From Luteimonas colneyensis (GTDB lineage: Bacteria > Pseudomonadota > Gammaproteobacteria > Xanthomonadales > Xanthomonadaceae): DNA of 64,000 nucleotides. The position numbers were made by a program, and so were the translations under genes. How positions within the stretch are numbered: the first letter of the stretch is position 1; the number at the start of each line of letters is the position of its first letter. The notes beneath the pieces were generated by a model, which worked only from the letters and a program-made list of their open reading frames with translations, was not told the origin of the DNA and made no database searches. The stretch is from assembly GCF_014836665.1 (NCBI RefSeq), contig NZ_JACSQJ010000001.1, positions 622,387-686,386 on the forward strand. The letters run 5' to 3'. Below are positions 8,356-18,228 of the stretch, one piece after another.

Positions 8356-10185
8356 ATGATCGTTGCAAGGCCCTGGATGGCCTGGATCGCGCTCGTCTTC
8401 GCTGCGCTGCTGTCGGCATCCGGCTCCGCCAGGGCCGGCGTGATCGAACTGTCGCCGGGCACCGGCGAACTGGCGCTCTCGCCGCATGTCACCTTCTTCC
8501 ATGACGCCGACGGCCGCGACACGGTCCACGACGCATGGGCACGGATCGGCACCGAGGCCTTCGCGCCGCTGCCGGGCAGCAACCCGGCCTTCGGCTTCCA
8601 GGACGGCGCCTTCTGGGTGCATGCCCGCGTGCTCAACCGCGATGCGGACGAGCCGCGCTGGCTGCTGGTGCAGACCTATCCGCTCAGCGACCACCTCGAC
8701 CTCTACCTGCGCTACCCCGACGGCCGCGTGGTCCACCATGCCGGGGGCGACACCCTGCCCTTCGGCCAGCGCGCGATCCGCTACCGGCATCCGAACTTCC
8801 TGCTCGACCTGCCCGCCGGCCAGCCGGTCGACATCCTGCTGCGGGTGCAGAGCCAGAGCTCCATGCAGCTGCCGCTGGTGCTGTACACGCCGGGCGCGTT
8901 CACCGAGCTCTCGCGCGACGCGCAGTTCGCGATCGGCCTCTACTACGGCATCCTGGTCGCGCTGTTCTTCTACAACCTGGTGCTGTGGCTGGTGCTGCGC
9001 GACGCCAGCTACTTCTGGTACCTGTTCCACATCGGCGCCTTCGGCCTGGTGCTGTTCTGCCTCAACGGCCTGGGCTTCGAGTACCTCTGGCCCGACAACA
9101 CCTGGCTGGCCGACAAATCGGTGCCGCTGTCGATCAGCCTGGCCCTGATCGGCATGCACCAGTTCGCGCGCGTGTTCCTCGGCCTGCACGAACGCTGGCC
9201 GCTGGGCAACCGCGTCAGCATCGTCGCGATCGTCGCCTTCGTCTGCTTCGGCATCGCCGCGGTGTTCGTGCCCTACCGCCTGATCACGCCGGCGGTGTCG
9301 CTGGCGGTGCTGGCCAGCATCGTCTGGATCACCGTGGCCAGCATCGACTCGGTGCGCAAGCGCTACGCGCCAGCGCGGCTGTTCCTGCTCTCGTGGGCGA
9401 TGTTCCTCGCCGGCACCGCGATCTACACGCTGGTGGCCTTCGGCGTGATCCCCAAGAACTTCTTCACCGAGTACGGCGTGCAGCTGGGCTCGGCGCTGGA
9501 GATGCTGTTCCTGTCGGTGGCGCTCAGCTACCGGTATGCCGCGCTGCGCAACGAGAACGGGCGCATCGTGCGCGAGGCCAACGTCCGGCTGGAGCGCGAG
9601 GTCGCGGAGCGCACCCAGGAACTGCGCGGCACCCTCGCGCAACTGGAGCAGGCGCACGCGCGCCTGCACGAGTCCAGCCGGCTCGACGGCCTCACCGGCC
9701 TCTACAACCGCAGCCACTTCCACGACGCCTTCGAAGGCCTGCTGCTGGAGTGCAACCGGGAGCGGCGCCCGCTGTCGCTGCTCATGGTCGACCTGGACCA
9801 CTTCAAGTCGATCAACGACGAGCACGGCCACCTGGTGGGCGACGACGTACTGCGCGCCGCCGCGCAGCGCATCGGCATGGCGCTGCGGCCCCGCGAGGCG
9901 CTGCTGGCCCGCTTCGGCGGCGAGGAGTTCGTGATCGTGCTGCCAGGCACCGACCTGCACGCCGCGGTGGCGGTGGCCGAGGCGGTGCGCCGCGCCATCG
10001 CCGACTCGCCATGCGAGTCGCAGCACGGCCCGCCGGTCCGGGTATCGGCGAGCGTCGGTGTGCACACGGTGGTGCCGGGCACCGTGGACGACATCGAGGA
10101 CGCGCTGCAGGTGGCCGACCAGGCGCTGTACGCGGCCAAGGCCAACGGCCGCGACTGCGTGCGCACCTCGATTTCGGCGGCCTGA
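8356..10185 (+). CDS. 7TMR-DISM diguanylate cyclase (GGEEF)
   Basis: A 609-residue membrane protein: signal peptide (1-27), a periplasmic 7TMR-DISMED2-like sensor (about 30-180), seven membrane helices (about 190-400), a coiled segment and a GGDEF domain with LDGLTGLYNR, DLDHFKSIND and RFGGEEF (GGEEF at 521-525). It should make cyclic di-GMP from two GTP in response to a periplasmic ligand. No RxxD inhibitory site precedes GGEEF, so product inhibition through the I-site is not expected. It is divergent from the phosphoesterase and convergent with hisI. Confidence 0.88.
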   Translation: MIVARPWMAWIALVFAALLSASGSARAGVIELSPGTGELALSPHVTFFHDADGRDTVHDAWARIGTEAFAPLPGSNPAFGFQDGAFWVHARVLNRDADEPRWLLVQTYPLSDHLDLYLRYPDGRVVHHAGGDTLPFGQRAIRYRHPNFLLDLPAGQPVDILLRVQSQSSMQLPLVLYTPGAFTELSRDAQFAIGLYYGILVALFFYNLVLWLVLRDASYFWYLFHIGAFGLVLFCLNGLGFEYLWPDNTWLADKSVPLSISLALIGMHQFARVFLGLHERWPLGNRVSIVAIVAFVCFGIAAVFVPYRLITPAVSLAVLASIVWITVASIDSVRKRYAPARLFLLSWAMFLAGTAIYTLVAFGVIPKNFFTEYGVQLGSALEMLFLSVALSYRYAALRNENGRIVREANVRLEREVAERTQELRGTLAQLEQAHARLHESSRLDGLTGLYNRSHFHDAFEGLLLECNRERRPLSLLMVDLDHFKSINDEHGHLVGDDVLRAAAQRIGMALRPREALLARFGGEEFVIVLPGTDLHAAVAVAEAVRRAIADSPCESQHGPPVRVSASVGVHTVVPGTVDDIEDALQVADQALYAAKANGRDCVRTSISAA

Positions 10186-10221
10186 CCGGTCGGCGCCCGC
10201 GCGCGGCGACGCGTCGGCGCC

Positions 10222-10827
10222 TCAGGCCGCGCGGTCGGCCAGTACGCGCTCGACGTCGGCCAGGCCCAGCCCGCGGGCGCGCAGCAGCACCAGCAGGTGG
10301 TAGGCCAGGTCGGCGGCCTCGCCCAGCAGCGCCTCGTCGTCCTGGGCGACCGCCGCAAGCGCGGTCTCCACGCCCTCCTCGCCGACCTTCTGCGCCACGC
10401 GACGCACACCCGCGGCCAGCAGCCTCGTCGTGTAGCGGCCTTCGGGCATCGTGCGTGCGCGTGCGGCGACCACGGCATCCAGCGCGCCCAGTGCGCTGCC
10501 GGCGGCGCCGGGGAAGCAGCTGGTGCGGCCAAGGTGGCAGGTGGGTCCCTCAGGAACCACGCGCAGCAGCAGTGCGTCGGCGTCGCAGTCGGCCTCCAGC
10601 GCGACCACGCGCAGGTGGTGGCCGCTGGTCTCGCCCTTGGTCCAGAGCCGCTGCCGGCTGCGGCTGTGAAACGTGGCCAGGCCGGTGGAGAGCGTGCGCT
10701 CCAGCGATTCCGGACTCATGTAGCCCAGCATCAGCACGCGATGGCTCGCCGCGTCCTGGACCACGGCCGGCACCAGGCCGCCCTGCTTGTCCCAGTCCAG
10801 CGCCGGCATCACGAGCGGCTCAGTCAT
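10222..10827 (-). CDS. hisI: Bifunctional phosphoribosyl-AMP cyclohydrolase/phosphoribosyl-ATP pyrophosphatase
   Basis: A 201-residue HisI-HisE fusion. The N-terminal part (to about 115) has the cyclohydrolase run [18 protein letters not shown] and the Cys-containing metal region [10 protein letters not shown]; the C-terminal part has the pyrophosphatase helices [13 protein letters not shown] and [11 protein letters not shown]. It performs the second and third steps of histidine synthesis. It is the last gene of the his operon, and its start overlaps the hisF stop by eight bases. Confidence 0.95.
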   Translation of the reverse strand: MTEPLVMPALDWDKQGGLVPAVVQDAASHRVLMLGYMSPESLERTLSTGLATFHSRSRQRLWTKGETSGHHLRVVALEADCDADALLLRVVPEGPTCHLGRTSCFPGAAGSALGALDAVVAARARTMPEGRYTTRLLAAGVRRVAQKVGEEGVETALAAVAQDDEALLGEAADLAYHLLVLLRARGLGLADVERVLADRAA

Positions 10828-11593
10828 CGCGCACCTCGATCCCGCGGGCACGCAGCCCGCGCTTGAGCAGGGGAATCCGGACCTCTCCGGAGTGGAAGAC
10901 GCTCGCGGCGAGCGCACCGTCGACGTCCGCCTCTTCGAACACCTCGGAGAAGTGCTCGGCCGCGCCCGCGCCTCCGGACGCCACCAGCGGCACTTCGCAG
11001 TGCGCTCGCGCGGCTCGCAGCTGCGCGATGTCGTAGCCGGCACGCACGCCGTCGCTGCCCATGCAGTTGAGGACGATCTCGCCCGCGCCCAGCGCCTGCA
11101 CGTCCCCGATCCAGTCGAGGGTGGCACGGCCGCTGGCGCGCATCGCGGTGGCGTCGCCGGTGTGGCTGCGGACCCGCCAGTGGCCGTCGTCGTCGCGCAG
11201 CGAGTCGATGCCCACGACCACGCACTGGCGGCCGAAGGCGTCGGCGAGTTCGGACACCAGCGCCGGACGTTCCAGCGCAGGCGTGTTGACCGACACCTTG
11301 TCGGCGCCGGCATGCAGCACGCGGCGCGCGTCGGCGACACTGCGGATGCCGCCGGCCACGCAGAACGGAATGTCGAGCAGGCGCCCGAGGCGTTCGACCC
11401 AGGCGACGTCGACGGTGCGACCCGCGGGGCTCGCGGTGATGTCGTAGAACACCAGTTCGTCGGCGCCCTCGCGCGCGTACAGCGTGGCGAGCTCGACGAT
11501 GTCGCCGGCGTCGACGTGGTCGCGGAAGCGCACGCCCTTGACCACGCGGCCGTCGCGCACGTCGAGACAGGGGATGATGCGCCGGCTCAGCAT
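10820..11593 (-). CDS. hisF: Imidazole glycerol phosphate synthase, cyclase subunit
   Basis: A 257-residue beta/alpha barrel. [16 protein letters not shown] carries catalytic D11 and [13 protein letters not shown] the second catalytic aspartate. It forms the glutamine-dependent synthase with HisH, turning PRFAR into imidazole glycerol phosphate and AICAR. The start ATG overlaps the end of hisA by seven bases, and its own end overlaps hisI. Confidence 0.97.
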   Translation of the reverse strand: MLSRRIIPCLDVRDGRVVKGVRFRDHVDAGDIVELATLYAREGADELVFYDITASPAGRTVDVAWVERLGRLLDIPFCVAGGIRSVADARRVLHAGADKVSVNTPALERPALVSELADAFGRQCVVVGIDSLRDDDGHWRVRSHTGDATAMRASGRATLDWIGDVQALGAGEIVLNCMGSDGVRAGYDIAQLRAARAHCEVPLVASGGAGAAEHFSEVFEEADVDGALAASVFHSGEVRIPLLKRGLRARGIEVRDD

Positions 11594-12372
11594 GGCGGCT
11601 CGCCGAAGCCGGCGTCGCGTCCGACGGTGGCGGGCGCCCCCGCGGCCAGCGCCTCCGCCAGCTCGACCCGGCCTTCCAGCAGGGCCTTGCCGAGCACGAT
11701 GCCGGCGCAGCTGGCGCGTCGCGCGGCCGCGACGTCGCCGGCGTCGCGGGCGCCGCCGCTGGCCTGCACCTGCAGCCCGGGGGCGCAGGCGCCCAGGGTG
11801 TCGTACAGCGCCAGGTTGGGCCCGGCGAGCATGCCGTCGCGCCCGATGTCGGTGCACAGCAGGTGGCGCAGGCCGGCACCGGCAAAGAAGCCGGCAAGCT
11901 CCTCGAGCCGCTCCCTGCCCTCCTCCGTCCATCCGTGCACCCCGGGACGCCACGCGCCGTCGGCACCGCGGCGCACGTCGAGCGCGACCACGATGCGCTC
12001 GGCGCCGAAGCGCTCGATCCAGCCGGCCACGCGCTCGCGCTCGCGCACGGCCAGCGAGCCCACGACCACGCGCGCGGCCCCGGCATCGAGGATTGCGGCG
12101 ACGTCGTCCTCGTGGCGGACGCCGCCGCCGGTCTGCGCCTGCAGCGCGCTGTTGGCGCGGATGGCGCGCAGCAGCGGCGCCAGCGTGTAGCCGCCGGCGC
12201 GCGCGGCATCGAGGTCGACCAGGTGCAGCCAGCGCGCCCCCTGGCCGGCATAGGCCAGCGCCTGCGCCAGCGGATCGGCGGGATAGCGCGATTCGCGCGC
12301 ATAGTCGCCCTGCGCCAGGCGCACCACGCGTCCTTCGCGCACGTCGATCGCGGGATACACGGTGAAGCTCAT
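11587..12372 (-). CDS. hisA: ProFAR isomerase
   Basis: A 261-residue barrel homologous to His[21 protein letters not shown] at the start with the catalytic Asp, and [14 protein letters not shown] for the second half. It isomerises ProFAR to PRFAR. The last 15 residues after [10 protein letters not shown] are a short extension. The start is the ATG at 12372, overlapping the hisH stop by four bases. Confidence 0.96.
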   Translation of the reverse strand: MSFTVYPAIDVREGRVVRLAQGDYARESRYPADPLAQALAYAGQGARWLHLVDLDAARAGGYTLAPLLRAIRANSALQAQTGGGVRHEDDVAAILDAGAARVVVGSLAVRERERVAGWIERFGAERIVVALDVRRGADGAWRPGVHGWTEEGRERLEELAGFFAGAGLRHLLCTDIGRDGMLAGPNLALYDTLGACAPGLQVQASGGARDAGDVAAARRASCAGIVLGKALLEGRVELAEALAAGAPATVGRDAGFGEPPC

Positions 12373-12968
12373 GCGGCCTCCAGGAAGTTGCGCAGCAGGC
12401 GCGCGCCGGTGGCGCCCGAGCGCTCGGGATGGAACTGCGCGCCGGCGATGCGACCGCGCTCGACGACGGCGCCCAGCGCCGTCCCGTGCTCCGCCTCGGC
12501 GACGCAGTCCGCGCCCGGCTCCACCGCATAGCCATGCACGAAGTAGGCCCATGCGCCGTCGTCGATGCCCGCCATCAGGGGAGAGGGGCGCCGCAGGCGC
12601 AGGCGGTTCCAGCCCATGTGCGGCACGCGCAGTCCCGGCGCGGGCACCAAGCGGCGGACCACGCCCGGCAGCAGCCCGAGGCCCTCCACGTCGCCCTCTT
12701 CCGAACGCTGGAACAGCAGCTGCATGCCGAGGCAGATGCCGAGCAGCGGGACGTCGAGCGCCGGCAGTACGTCGGCAAAGCCCCCGTCGCGCAGCAGGCG
12801 CATCGCCGGCGCTGCCGCGCCCACCCCGGGCAGGATCACCCGGGCGGCACCGCGCAGGCCGTCGGCATCGCGCACGATGCGCGGCGTCGCGCCCAGGCGC
12901 TCCAGCGCATAGCGCACCGAGCCGAGGTTGGCCCCGCCGGCGTCGATCACCGCGACCGGTGCGCTCAC
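12369..12968 (-). CDS. hisH: Imidazole glycerol phosphate synthase, glutaminase subunit
   Basis: A 199-residue class I glutamine amidotransferase. The nucleophile Cys is in [11 protein letters not shown] and the His/Glu pair in AQFHPERSG. It supplies ammonia to HisF. No ATG is available; translation starts at the GTG at 12966-12968, inside the last bases of hisB (GTGA overlap), giving the usual [17 protein letters not shown] N-terminus. Confidence 0.96.
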   Translation of the reverse strand: MSAPVAVIDAGGANLGSVRYALERLGATPRIVRDADGLRGAARVILPGVGAAAPAMRLLRDGGFADVLPALDVPLLGICLGMQLLFQRSEEGDVEGLGLLPGVVRRLVPAPGLRVPHMGWNRLRLRRPSPLMAGIDDGAWAYFVHGYAVEPGADCVAEAEHGTALGAVVERGRIAGAQFHPERSGATGARLLRNFLEAA

Positions 12969-14035
12969 AGGGCCCCCTTGGTGCTGGGCAGGTCGCGCCC
13001 AGTGCGCGCGACGGCCTGGCGCAGCGCGCGCGCGAAGGCCTTGAAGCAGGCCTCGACCTGGTGGTGGTCGTTCTCGCCGCGCACCTCGAGGTGCAGGTTG
13101 AGCGCGGCGGCGTCGCAGAGCGAGCGGAAGAAGTGCGTCACCAGCTCGGTCGGCAGGTCGCCCACGCGCTCGCGGCGGAAGCTGCCGCTGAACTCGAGCC
13201 ACGGCCGTCCGCCGAAGTCGAGCGCGGCGCTCGCCAGGGCATCGTCCATCGGCAGGGTGAAGCCGTAGCGGCCGATGCCGCGCTTGTCGCCCAGCGCTTC
13301 GCGCAGCGCCTGCCCCAGCGCCAGCGCGGTGTCCTCGACGGTGTGGTGCTCGTCGACGTGCAGGTCACCGTCGGCGTCGATCGCCAGGGCGATGCCGCCG
13401 TGGGTGCCGATCTGCTCGAGCATGTGGTCGAAGAAGGCCAGTCCGGTGCGGATGCGCGGCGCCGCGGCTGCGTCCAGGTCGAGCTCGACGCGGATGCGGG
13501 TCTCGCGCGTGACGCGCTCCACCCGCGCCTGTCGCGGTGCGTCCACCAGGGCGTGCGCGATCGCCGGCCAGTCCCAGTCGCCGCCGAAGCGACCGCGCAG
13601 CTTGAAGCCGCGGATGCCGAGGTTGGCAGCGAACTCGAGGTCGGTGTCGCGGTCGCCGACCATCGCCGACCGCGCCCAGTCGATGCCGCGGTCGCGCAGC
13701 AGCGGCACCACCAGCCCGAGTCCGGGCTTGCGCGTGGGCGCGTTGTCCTCCGGCAGGCTGCGGTCGATGAGGACGTCGCGGAAGGTGATGCCCTGGCTCT
13801 CGAGCACCTGCAGCATCAGCGCCTGCGGACCGTCGAAATCCGCCTGCGGGTACGCCGGCGTCCCCAGGCCGTCCTGGTTGCTGACGATGACGAAGGCGTA
13901 GCCGGCGTCGCGCAGCCTGAGCAGGGCCGGCACCACGTCGCGGCAGAAGCGCAGCTTGTGCAGGGCGTCGACCTGGAAGTCGTCGGGCTCCTCGATCAGG
14001 GTGCCGTCGCGGTCGATGAAGAGGATCGGGGTCAT
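12965..14035 (-). CDS. hisB: Bifunctional histidinol-phosphatase/imidazoleglycerol-phosphate dehydratase
   Basis: A 356-residue fusion. The HAD phosphatase domain (1-165) has [12 protein letters not shown] (D8, D10) and SNQDGLGT; the dehydratase domain (about 168-356) has the metal motifs DEHHTVEDT and NDHHQVEA. The two halves perform steps 8 and 6 of histidine synthesis. The fused arrangement is that of enterobacteria and xanthomonads. It overlaps hisC and hisH by four bases each. Confidence 0.97.
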   Translation of the reverse strand: MTPILFIDRDGTLIEEPDDFQVDALHKLRFCRDVVPALLRLRDAGYAFVIVSNQDGLGTPAYPQADFDGPQALMLQVLESQGITFRDVLIDRSLPEDNAPTRKPGLGLVVPLLRDRGIDWARSAMVGDRDTDLEFAANLGIRGFKLRGRFGGDWDWPAIAHALVDAPRQARVERVTRETRIRVELDLDAAAAPRIRTGLAFFDHMLEQIGTHGGIALAIDADGDLHVDEHHTVEDTALALGQALREALGDKRGIGRYGFTLPMDDALASAALDFGGRPWLEFSGSFRRERVGDLPTELVTHFFRSLCDAAALNLHLEVRGENDHHQVEACFKAFARALRQAVARTGRDLPSTKGAL

Positions 14036-15111
14036 GCCGCCACCTCCTGCGCCCACAGCGCGGCCAGCACGCGCGCGTTCTCCGCCTCCGTGCCCAGGGT
14101 GATGCGCAGCGCATCGTCGAGGCCCGCGGCCCCGCGCTGGTCGCGCACCACGACGCCTGCGGCCAGCAGCGCCGCCAGCGCCGCACCGGCGTCCTCGAAG
14201 CGCACCAGCAGGAAGTTGCCCTGCGACGGATACACCCGGCGCACGCCGGGCCGCGCGGCCAGCGCGGTGCGCATCGGTTCGCGGGCCGCGACCACCTCGG
14301 CGGTGCGCTTGCGCGTGGCCGCGAGCGCATCGGGCGCGAGCGCCGCCAACGCCAGCGCCGCGCACGGCCCGGGCACCGGATACGGCGCCTGGCAGGCGCG
14401 CAGCGCCGCCACCAGGGCCGGGTCCGCGATCACGCAGCCGATGCGCGCGGCGGCGAGCGCATGTGCCTTGGACAGCGTCCTCAGCACCGCCAGGTTGGGC
14501 AGGCGCGGCAGCAGGCCCACCGCCGAAGGCTGGTCCGCGTATTCGATGTAGGCCTCGTCGACCACCACCAGCGCTCGGCCCTCCAGCGCGCGGGCGATGG
14601 CTTCGATGTCCGCGTGCGGCACCAGGCCGCCGGTGGGATTCGACGGCGAGCACAGGAACACGATGCGCGCGCCGGTGCGCAGCGCCTTGCCGATGACGGC
14701 CTCCGGATCCAGCGCGAAGCCGCCGCCCGCCTCCTCCAGCGGCACCTCCACCAGGCGCGCGCCCTGCAGCCGCGCGCTGACCGCGTACATGCCGAACACG
14801 GGCGGCGTCACCAGCACGGCGTCCTGGCCCGGGCGACACAGCGCGCGCACCAGCAGGTCGATCGCTTCGTCGCTGCCGCGGCCGATGAGCAGCTGCTCCG
14901 GCGCGCAGCGGTAGAGCGACGCCAGCGCCGCGCGCAGTGCTTCCGGCTGCGGCTCCGGATAGCGCCGGCAGCGCCCCGCGGGATCGGCGGCGTTCGCCCA
15001 GGCGGATTCGTTGGCGTTGAGCCAGACCTCGCCGCGGACGGTATCCGAGCGCGCGGAGCGGTAGCCGGCGAAGCCGCGCAGCTCCGGACGCAGCAGCGCG
15101 AGCGCGCTCAT
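14032..15111 (-). CDS. hisC: Histidinol-phosphate aminotransferase
   Basis: A 359-residue fold-type I PLP enzyme. [18 protein letters not shown] and the PLP-lysine segment [15 protein letters not shown] fit HisC. It transaminates imidazole acetol phosphate with glutamate. It starts at the ATG overlapping the hisD stop (15108-15111). Confidence 0.96.
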   Translation of the reverse strand: MSALALLRPELRGFAGYRSARSDTVRGEVWLNANESAWANAADPAGRCRRYPEPQPEALRAALASLYRCAPEQLLIGRGSDEAIDLLVRALCRPGQDAVLVTPPVFGMYAVSARLQGARLVEVPLEEAGGGFALDPEAVIGKALRTGARIVFLCSPSNPTGGLVPHADIEAIARALEGRALVVVDEAYIEYADQPSAVGLLPRLPNLAVLRTLSKAHALAAARIGCVIADPALVAALRACQAPYPVPGPCAALALAALAPDALAATRKRTAEVVAAREPMRTALAARPGVRRVYPSQGNFLLVRFEDAGAALAALLAAGVVVRDQRGAAGLDDALRITLGTEAENARVLAALWAQEVAA

Positions 15112-16403
15112 GCCGCCTGCTCCAGCCGCAGGCGCACGGCGCTGGCGTGCGCCCCGAGGCCCTCGGCGTCGGCCATGGCCAGCGCGTCCGGGCCGATGGC
15201 CGCGATGCCCGCCGCCGTGGCCTCCTGCACGCTGATGAAGGTCTGGAAGCTCGCCACCGACACGCCGCTGGTCGCGGCCGCGGCGCCGGCGGTGGGCAGC
15301 ACGTGGTTGGTGCCGCTGCAGTAGTCGCCCAGGGCCTCCGGTGTGTGGTCGCCGAGGAACACCGAGCCCGCCGCCTGCACGCGCTCCAGCCAGGCGCGCG
15401 GCTCGCGCAGCGCCAGAATCAGGTGCTCGGGCGCGTACGCATTGCTGACGTCGAAGGCCTGCGCGAGTCCGTCCACCCTGATCAGCCGCGAGCGCGACAG
15501 CGCCTCGCGCGCGATCGCCGCGCGCGGCAGGTCCGCAAGCTGGGCCTCGATCGCCACGGCGACGGCGTCGAGCAGCGCATCGCTGTCCGACAGCAGCAGC
15601 ACCTGCGAGTCCGGCCCGTGCTCGGCCTGCGACAGCAGGTCGGCGGCGACCCAGTCGGGGTTCGCGCCCGCGTCCGCGATTACCAGCACCTCCGACGGCC
15701 CGGCCGGCATGTCGATCGAGGCGAACCCGCGCTGCGCGACCTGGCGCTTGGCCTCGGTCACCCAGGCGTTGCCGGGCCCGAACAGCTTGTCGCAGGCCGG
15801 GATGGCGTCGGTGCCGCAGGCCATGGCCGCGATCGCCTGCGCGCCGCCGACGCGATGCACGCGGGTGATCCCGCACAGCCGCGCGGCCGCCAGCACCACC
15901 GGATCGACGCTGCCGTCGGCGCGCGGCGGCGTGCACATCACCACTTCGGGGCAGCTCGCCAGGCGCGCGGGCACGCCCAGCATCAGCACCGTCGACGGCA
16001 GAGGCGCGCTGCCGGCGGGCACGTACAGGCCGACGCGGCGGACCGGCCGCGCCATGCGCGCGCAGCGCACGCCGGGCGCGGTCTCCAGCGCGTAGTCGGC
16101 CTGCATGCCGGCGCGGTGGAAGGCCTCGATGCGCGACGCCGCGGCGCGCAGCGCGGCGAGCAGCGCCGGCGGCACCGACGCCATCGCGGCCTCGAACGCG
16201 TCCTCGCCGACGCGCGCATCGTCGAGGTCGACGCCGTCGAACCTGCGGCCGAATTCGCGCACCGCCGCATCGCCGCCTTCCGCCACCGCATCGATGATCC
16301 CGGCCACGGTCGCGGCGACCGCGGCCGCGGTGTCCTGCACCGGCCGGCGCAGTGCGTCCGCGCGCCCTGCCGCATCCAGCGCGTTCCAGTCCAGCCGCTT
16401 CAT
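15108..16403 (-). CDS. hisD: Histidinol dehydrogenase
   Basis: A 431-residue protein of the usual HisD length. [25 protein letters not shown] and [10 protein letters not shown] are family signatures; the zinc and catalytic region includes [10 protein letters not shown] and the C-terminal GTNHVLPT. It oxidises histidinol to histidine in two NAD-dependent steps. It overlaps hisG and hisC by four bases. Confidence 0.97.
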   Translation of the reverse strand: MKRLDWNALDAAGRADALRRPVQDTAAAVAATVAGIIDAVAEGGDAAVREFGRRFDGVDLDDARVGEDAFEAAMASVPPALLAALRAAASRIEAFHRAGMQADYALETAPGVRCARMARPVRRVGLYVPAGSAPLPSTVLMLGVPARLASCPEVVMCTPPRADGSVDPVVLAAARLCGITRVHRVGGAQAIAAMACGTDAIPACDKLFGPGNAWVTEAKRQVAQRGFASIDMPAGPSEVLVIADAGANPDWVAADLLSQAEHGPDSQVLLLSDSDALLDAVAVAIEAQLADLPRAAIAREALSRSRLIRVDGLAQAFDVSNAYAPEHLILALREPRAWLERVQAAGSVFLGDHTPEALGDYCSGTNHVLPTAGAAAATSGVSVASFQTFISVQEATAAGIAAIGPDALAMADAEGLGAHASAVRLRLEQAA

Positions 16404-17314
16404 GCCAGCGTCCTCTCGATCGGCAGCACCATCAGCCCACGCGCGCCGGCCAGCTTCAGGTCCTCCAGCCGCTGCCAGCTCATCGCGCCGTGGCACAGCG
16501 CCTGCAGCGCGAGCGTGTCCTTGCCGTCCACCTGCATCACCGTCGGCGGCTCGGCGTCGGGCAGCAGCGCCAGCAGCCCCGGCACCGCGCTGCGGGTGGC
16601 CTGGAACATCAGCAGGCGGCTGTCGCGGATCTTCAGCACCCCGTCCATGCGCCGCTGCAGCATCTGCGCGAGTTCGTCGCGGGCGTCGCCAAAGGCCCGC
16701 AGGGGACCGGCCAGCACCGCCTCGCTGCGCAGCAGCGTCAGCACCGGCCGCAGCCGGTTGGCCGCCAGCGTGGCGCCGCTCGACACCAGGTCGCAGACCG
16801 CGTCCGCCTGCCCCAGCCGCGGCGCGATCTCGACCGAGCCCGACAGCGTGACCACGCCGGCGTCGATGCCCTGCCCGTCCAGCCAGCGGCGCAGCAGTCC
16901 CGGATAGCTGGTCGCGATGCGCAGGCCGGACAGCTGCGTCGGGCCGGTCCATTCGACGCCGTCGGGGATGGCGATGTCGAGCCGGCAGTCGCCGAAGCCG
17001 AGCGGCCGCAGTTCGCGCGCCGCGGCGGCCGCGCCAAGCGCCTCGCGTCCGGCGTTGGTCTCGTCGAGCACGTTGCGCCCGACGATGCCGAGGTCGCACA
17101 CGCCCTCGGCGATCAGGCCGGGGATGTCGTCGTCGCGCACCAGCAGCAGGTCGACCGGCAGCGATTCGCCGTGGCAGAACAGGCGGTCACGGCCCTCGCG
17201 CCAGGACAGGCCGCAGGACGCGAGCAGGGCACGCGCGGGCTCGGCCAGGCGGCCGGACTTCTGGATGGCGATGCGCAGCCGCTCGCGCGGTGCCGCGGAG
17301 GAGATCGGACTCAT
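16400..17314 (-). CDS. hisG: ATP phosphoribosyltransferase, long form
   Basis: A 304-residue protein; this length is the long form with a C-terminal ACT-like regulatory domain (from about 225) and no need for His[16 protein letters not shown] opens the catalytic domain and [21 protein letters not shown] holds the PRPP-binding loop. It commits ATP and PRPP to histidine synthesis and is normally inhibited by histidine. The ATG is 11 bases after yerC, in the same operon. Confidence 0.96.
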   Translation of the reverse strand: MSPISSAAPRERLRIAIQKSGRLAEPARALLASCGLSWREGRDRLFCHGESLPVDLLLVRDDDIPGLIAEGVCDLGIVGRNVLDETNAGREALGAAAAARELRPLGFGDCRLDIAIPDGVEWTGPTQLSGLRIATSYPGLLRRWLDGQGIDAGVVTLSGSVEIAPRLGQADAVCDLVSSGATLAANRLRPVLTLLRSEAVLAGPLRAFGDARDELAQMLQRRMDGVLKIRDSRLLMFQATRSAVPGLLALLPDAEPPTVMQVDGKDTLALQALCHGAMSWQRLEDLKLAGARGLMVLPIERTLA

Positions 17315-17325
17315 GGTTGGGACCT

Positions 17326-17661
17326 TCAGTGTCGGTCGAGGAGGCGCGGGAACTGCTCGCGGACGGCGGCCGCATAGCCGCCCTCGCCGTGCTCCAGGGT
17401 GCGGGCGACGCGGCCCACGGTGGTCACGCTGACGCCGGTGCGCTGGTGGATCTCGCGGTAGGGCACGCCTTCGAGCAGCAGCGGCACGACGCGCCAGCGA
17501 TCGGTCATGGCCTCGAGTTCGGCCGGTGTGCACAGGTCGCGCAGGAACGCGGCGACCTCGGCGGGGTCCTGCAGGGACGCCAGCGCCTTCGCCAATGCCT
17601 TGAAACCGGCATCGGTGTCCTTCTTCGGCACGGGGGCGGGACGCTGCTTCACTTGGACCAA
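17326..17661 (-). CDS. yerC: YerC/YecD-family TrpR-like repressor heading the his operon
   Basis: A 111-residue all-helical DNA-binding protein. [18 protein letters not shown] followed by the helix-turn-helix [21 protein letters not shown] matches the TrpR/YerC superfamily. No ATG precedes the domain; a TTG at 17659-17661 is the likely start because an in-frame stop lies a few codons upstream. A 24-bp palindrome abuts this start. It lies 11 bases before hisG. Its position suggests repression of itself and the his genes in response to histidine; the effector is inferred. Confidence 0.85.
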   Translation of the reverse strand: MVQVKQRPAPVPKKDTDAGFKALAKALASLQDPAEVAAFLRDLCTPAELEAMTDRWRVVPLLLEGVPYREIHQRTGVSVTTVGRVARTLEHGEGGYAAAVREQFPRLLDRH

Positions 17662-17683
17662 TGTATTAATGCGTTAATACATT
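17660..17683 (-). promoter_or_regulatory. Palindromic operator at the yerC-his start
   Basis: A perfect inverted repeat AATGTATTAA - TGCG - TTAATACATT, an A+T-rich island in very G+C-rich DNA, ending at the yerC TTG start. It covers the expected transcription start, so a bound dimer would block initiation. Size and symmetry suit a TrpR-superfamily repressor; YerC itself is the obvious candidate. Confidence 0.7.
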
Positions 17684-17708
17684 ATGCACAGCCCGGAGGG
17701 CGGCGCAA
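17681..17708 (-). promoter_or_regulatory. Putative promoter of the yerC-his operon
   Basis: On the minus strand TTGCGC (17703-17708) and CATAAT (17681-17686) are separated by 16 bases. The predicted start point falls inside the palindrome. The -35 match is modest. Confidence 0.45.
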
Positions 17709-17871
17709 GCCTCCGCGGGCGCGCGGGTCGGCGACGCAGCGTCGTGCGGATGGCGGCAATCGCCGCCCGTGGCCGCATCCGCGCGCAGGCGGGCAGCCGG
17801 TGACAGGTGAGGAGTGACGAGCGACGGGTCCAGTCGGCAGCGGCGGCGCTCGCCGCCGCCGGCCAGGGGCT

Positions 17872-18228
17872 TCAGGCCCGGCGGCGCTCCGCCAGCAGCC
17901 AGCCCAGCGCGACGCCGGACAGCGCACCGATGACTTCCATCAGCACGCGGATGCCGAGGCCGTCGGGGTCGTGGATCTTCGACAGCGCGATGCGCGCGTA
18001 CACCGGCGACTCGAGCTTGACCACGCCCATGTAGAAGAGGTGCCAGGCATCGATGCCGGCGCCCACCACCACCGCGACCAGGCTGGACCAGCCGATCGCG
18101 TGGCCGTGCGGCCAGCGCGCGCGCGTGCCGATGGCGTGGAACAGCGCGAAGGCCAGCAGGCCGACCAGCAGCGCGATCAGGCCCGCTTCCAGCGCACCCG
18201 GCCAGCCCAGGTGCAGGGGCAGGTTCAA
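17872..18228 (-). CDS. Small integral membrane protein of unknown function
   Basis: A 118-residue protein with three or four hydrophobic segments (about 12-32, 46-66, 93-112) and short charged loops; GHAIGWSSLVAVVVGAGIDAWHLFYM and the C-terminal LAERRRA are the clearest features. I do not recognise a family. Translation probably starts at a TTG (18226-18228) that overlaps the stop of the upstream ammonia-lyase gene, so it is likely translationally coupled and co-transcribed with hisS and the lyase. A transport or sensing role is possible but unsupported. Confidence 0.6.
   Translation of the reverse strand: MNLPLHLGWPGALEAGLIALLVGLLAFALFHAIGTRARWPHGHAIGWSSLVAVVVGAGIDAWHLFYMGVVKLESPVYARIALSKIHDPDGLGIRVLMEVIGALSGVALGWLLAERRRA

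Noticed and set aside
8224..10065. Apparent N-terminal extension of the phosphoesterase across the diguanylate cyclase gene on the minus strand
   Set aside because: The protein has a good signal peptide directly after the ATG at 8223; the extension is antisense to a clear GGDEF gene.
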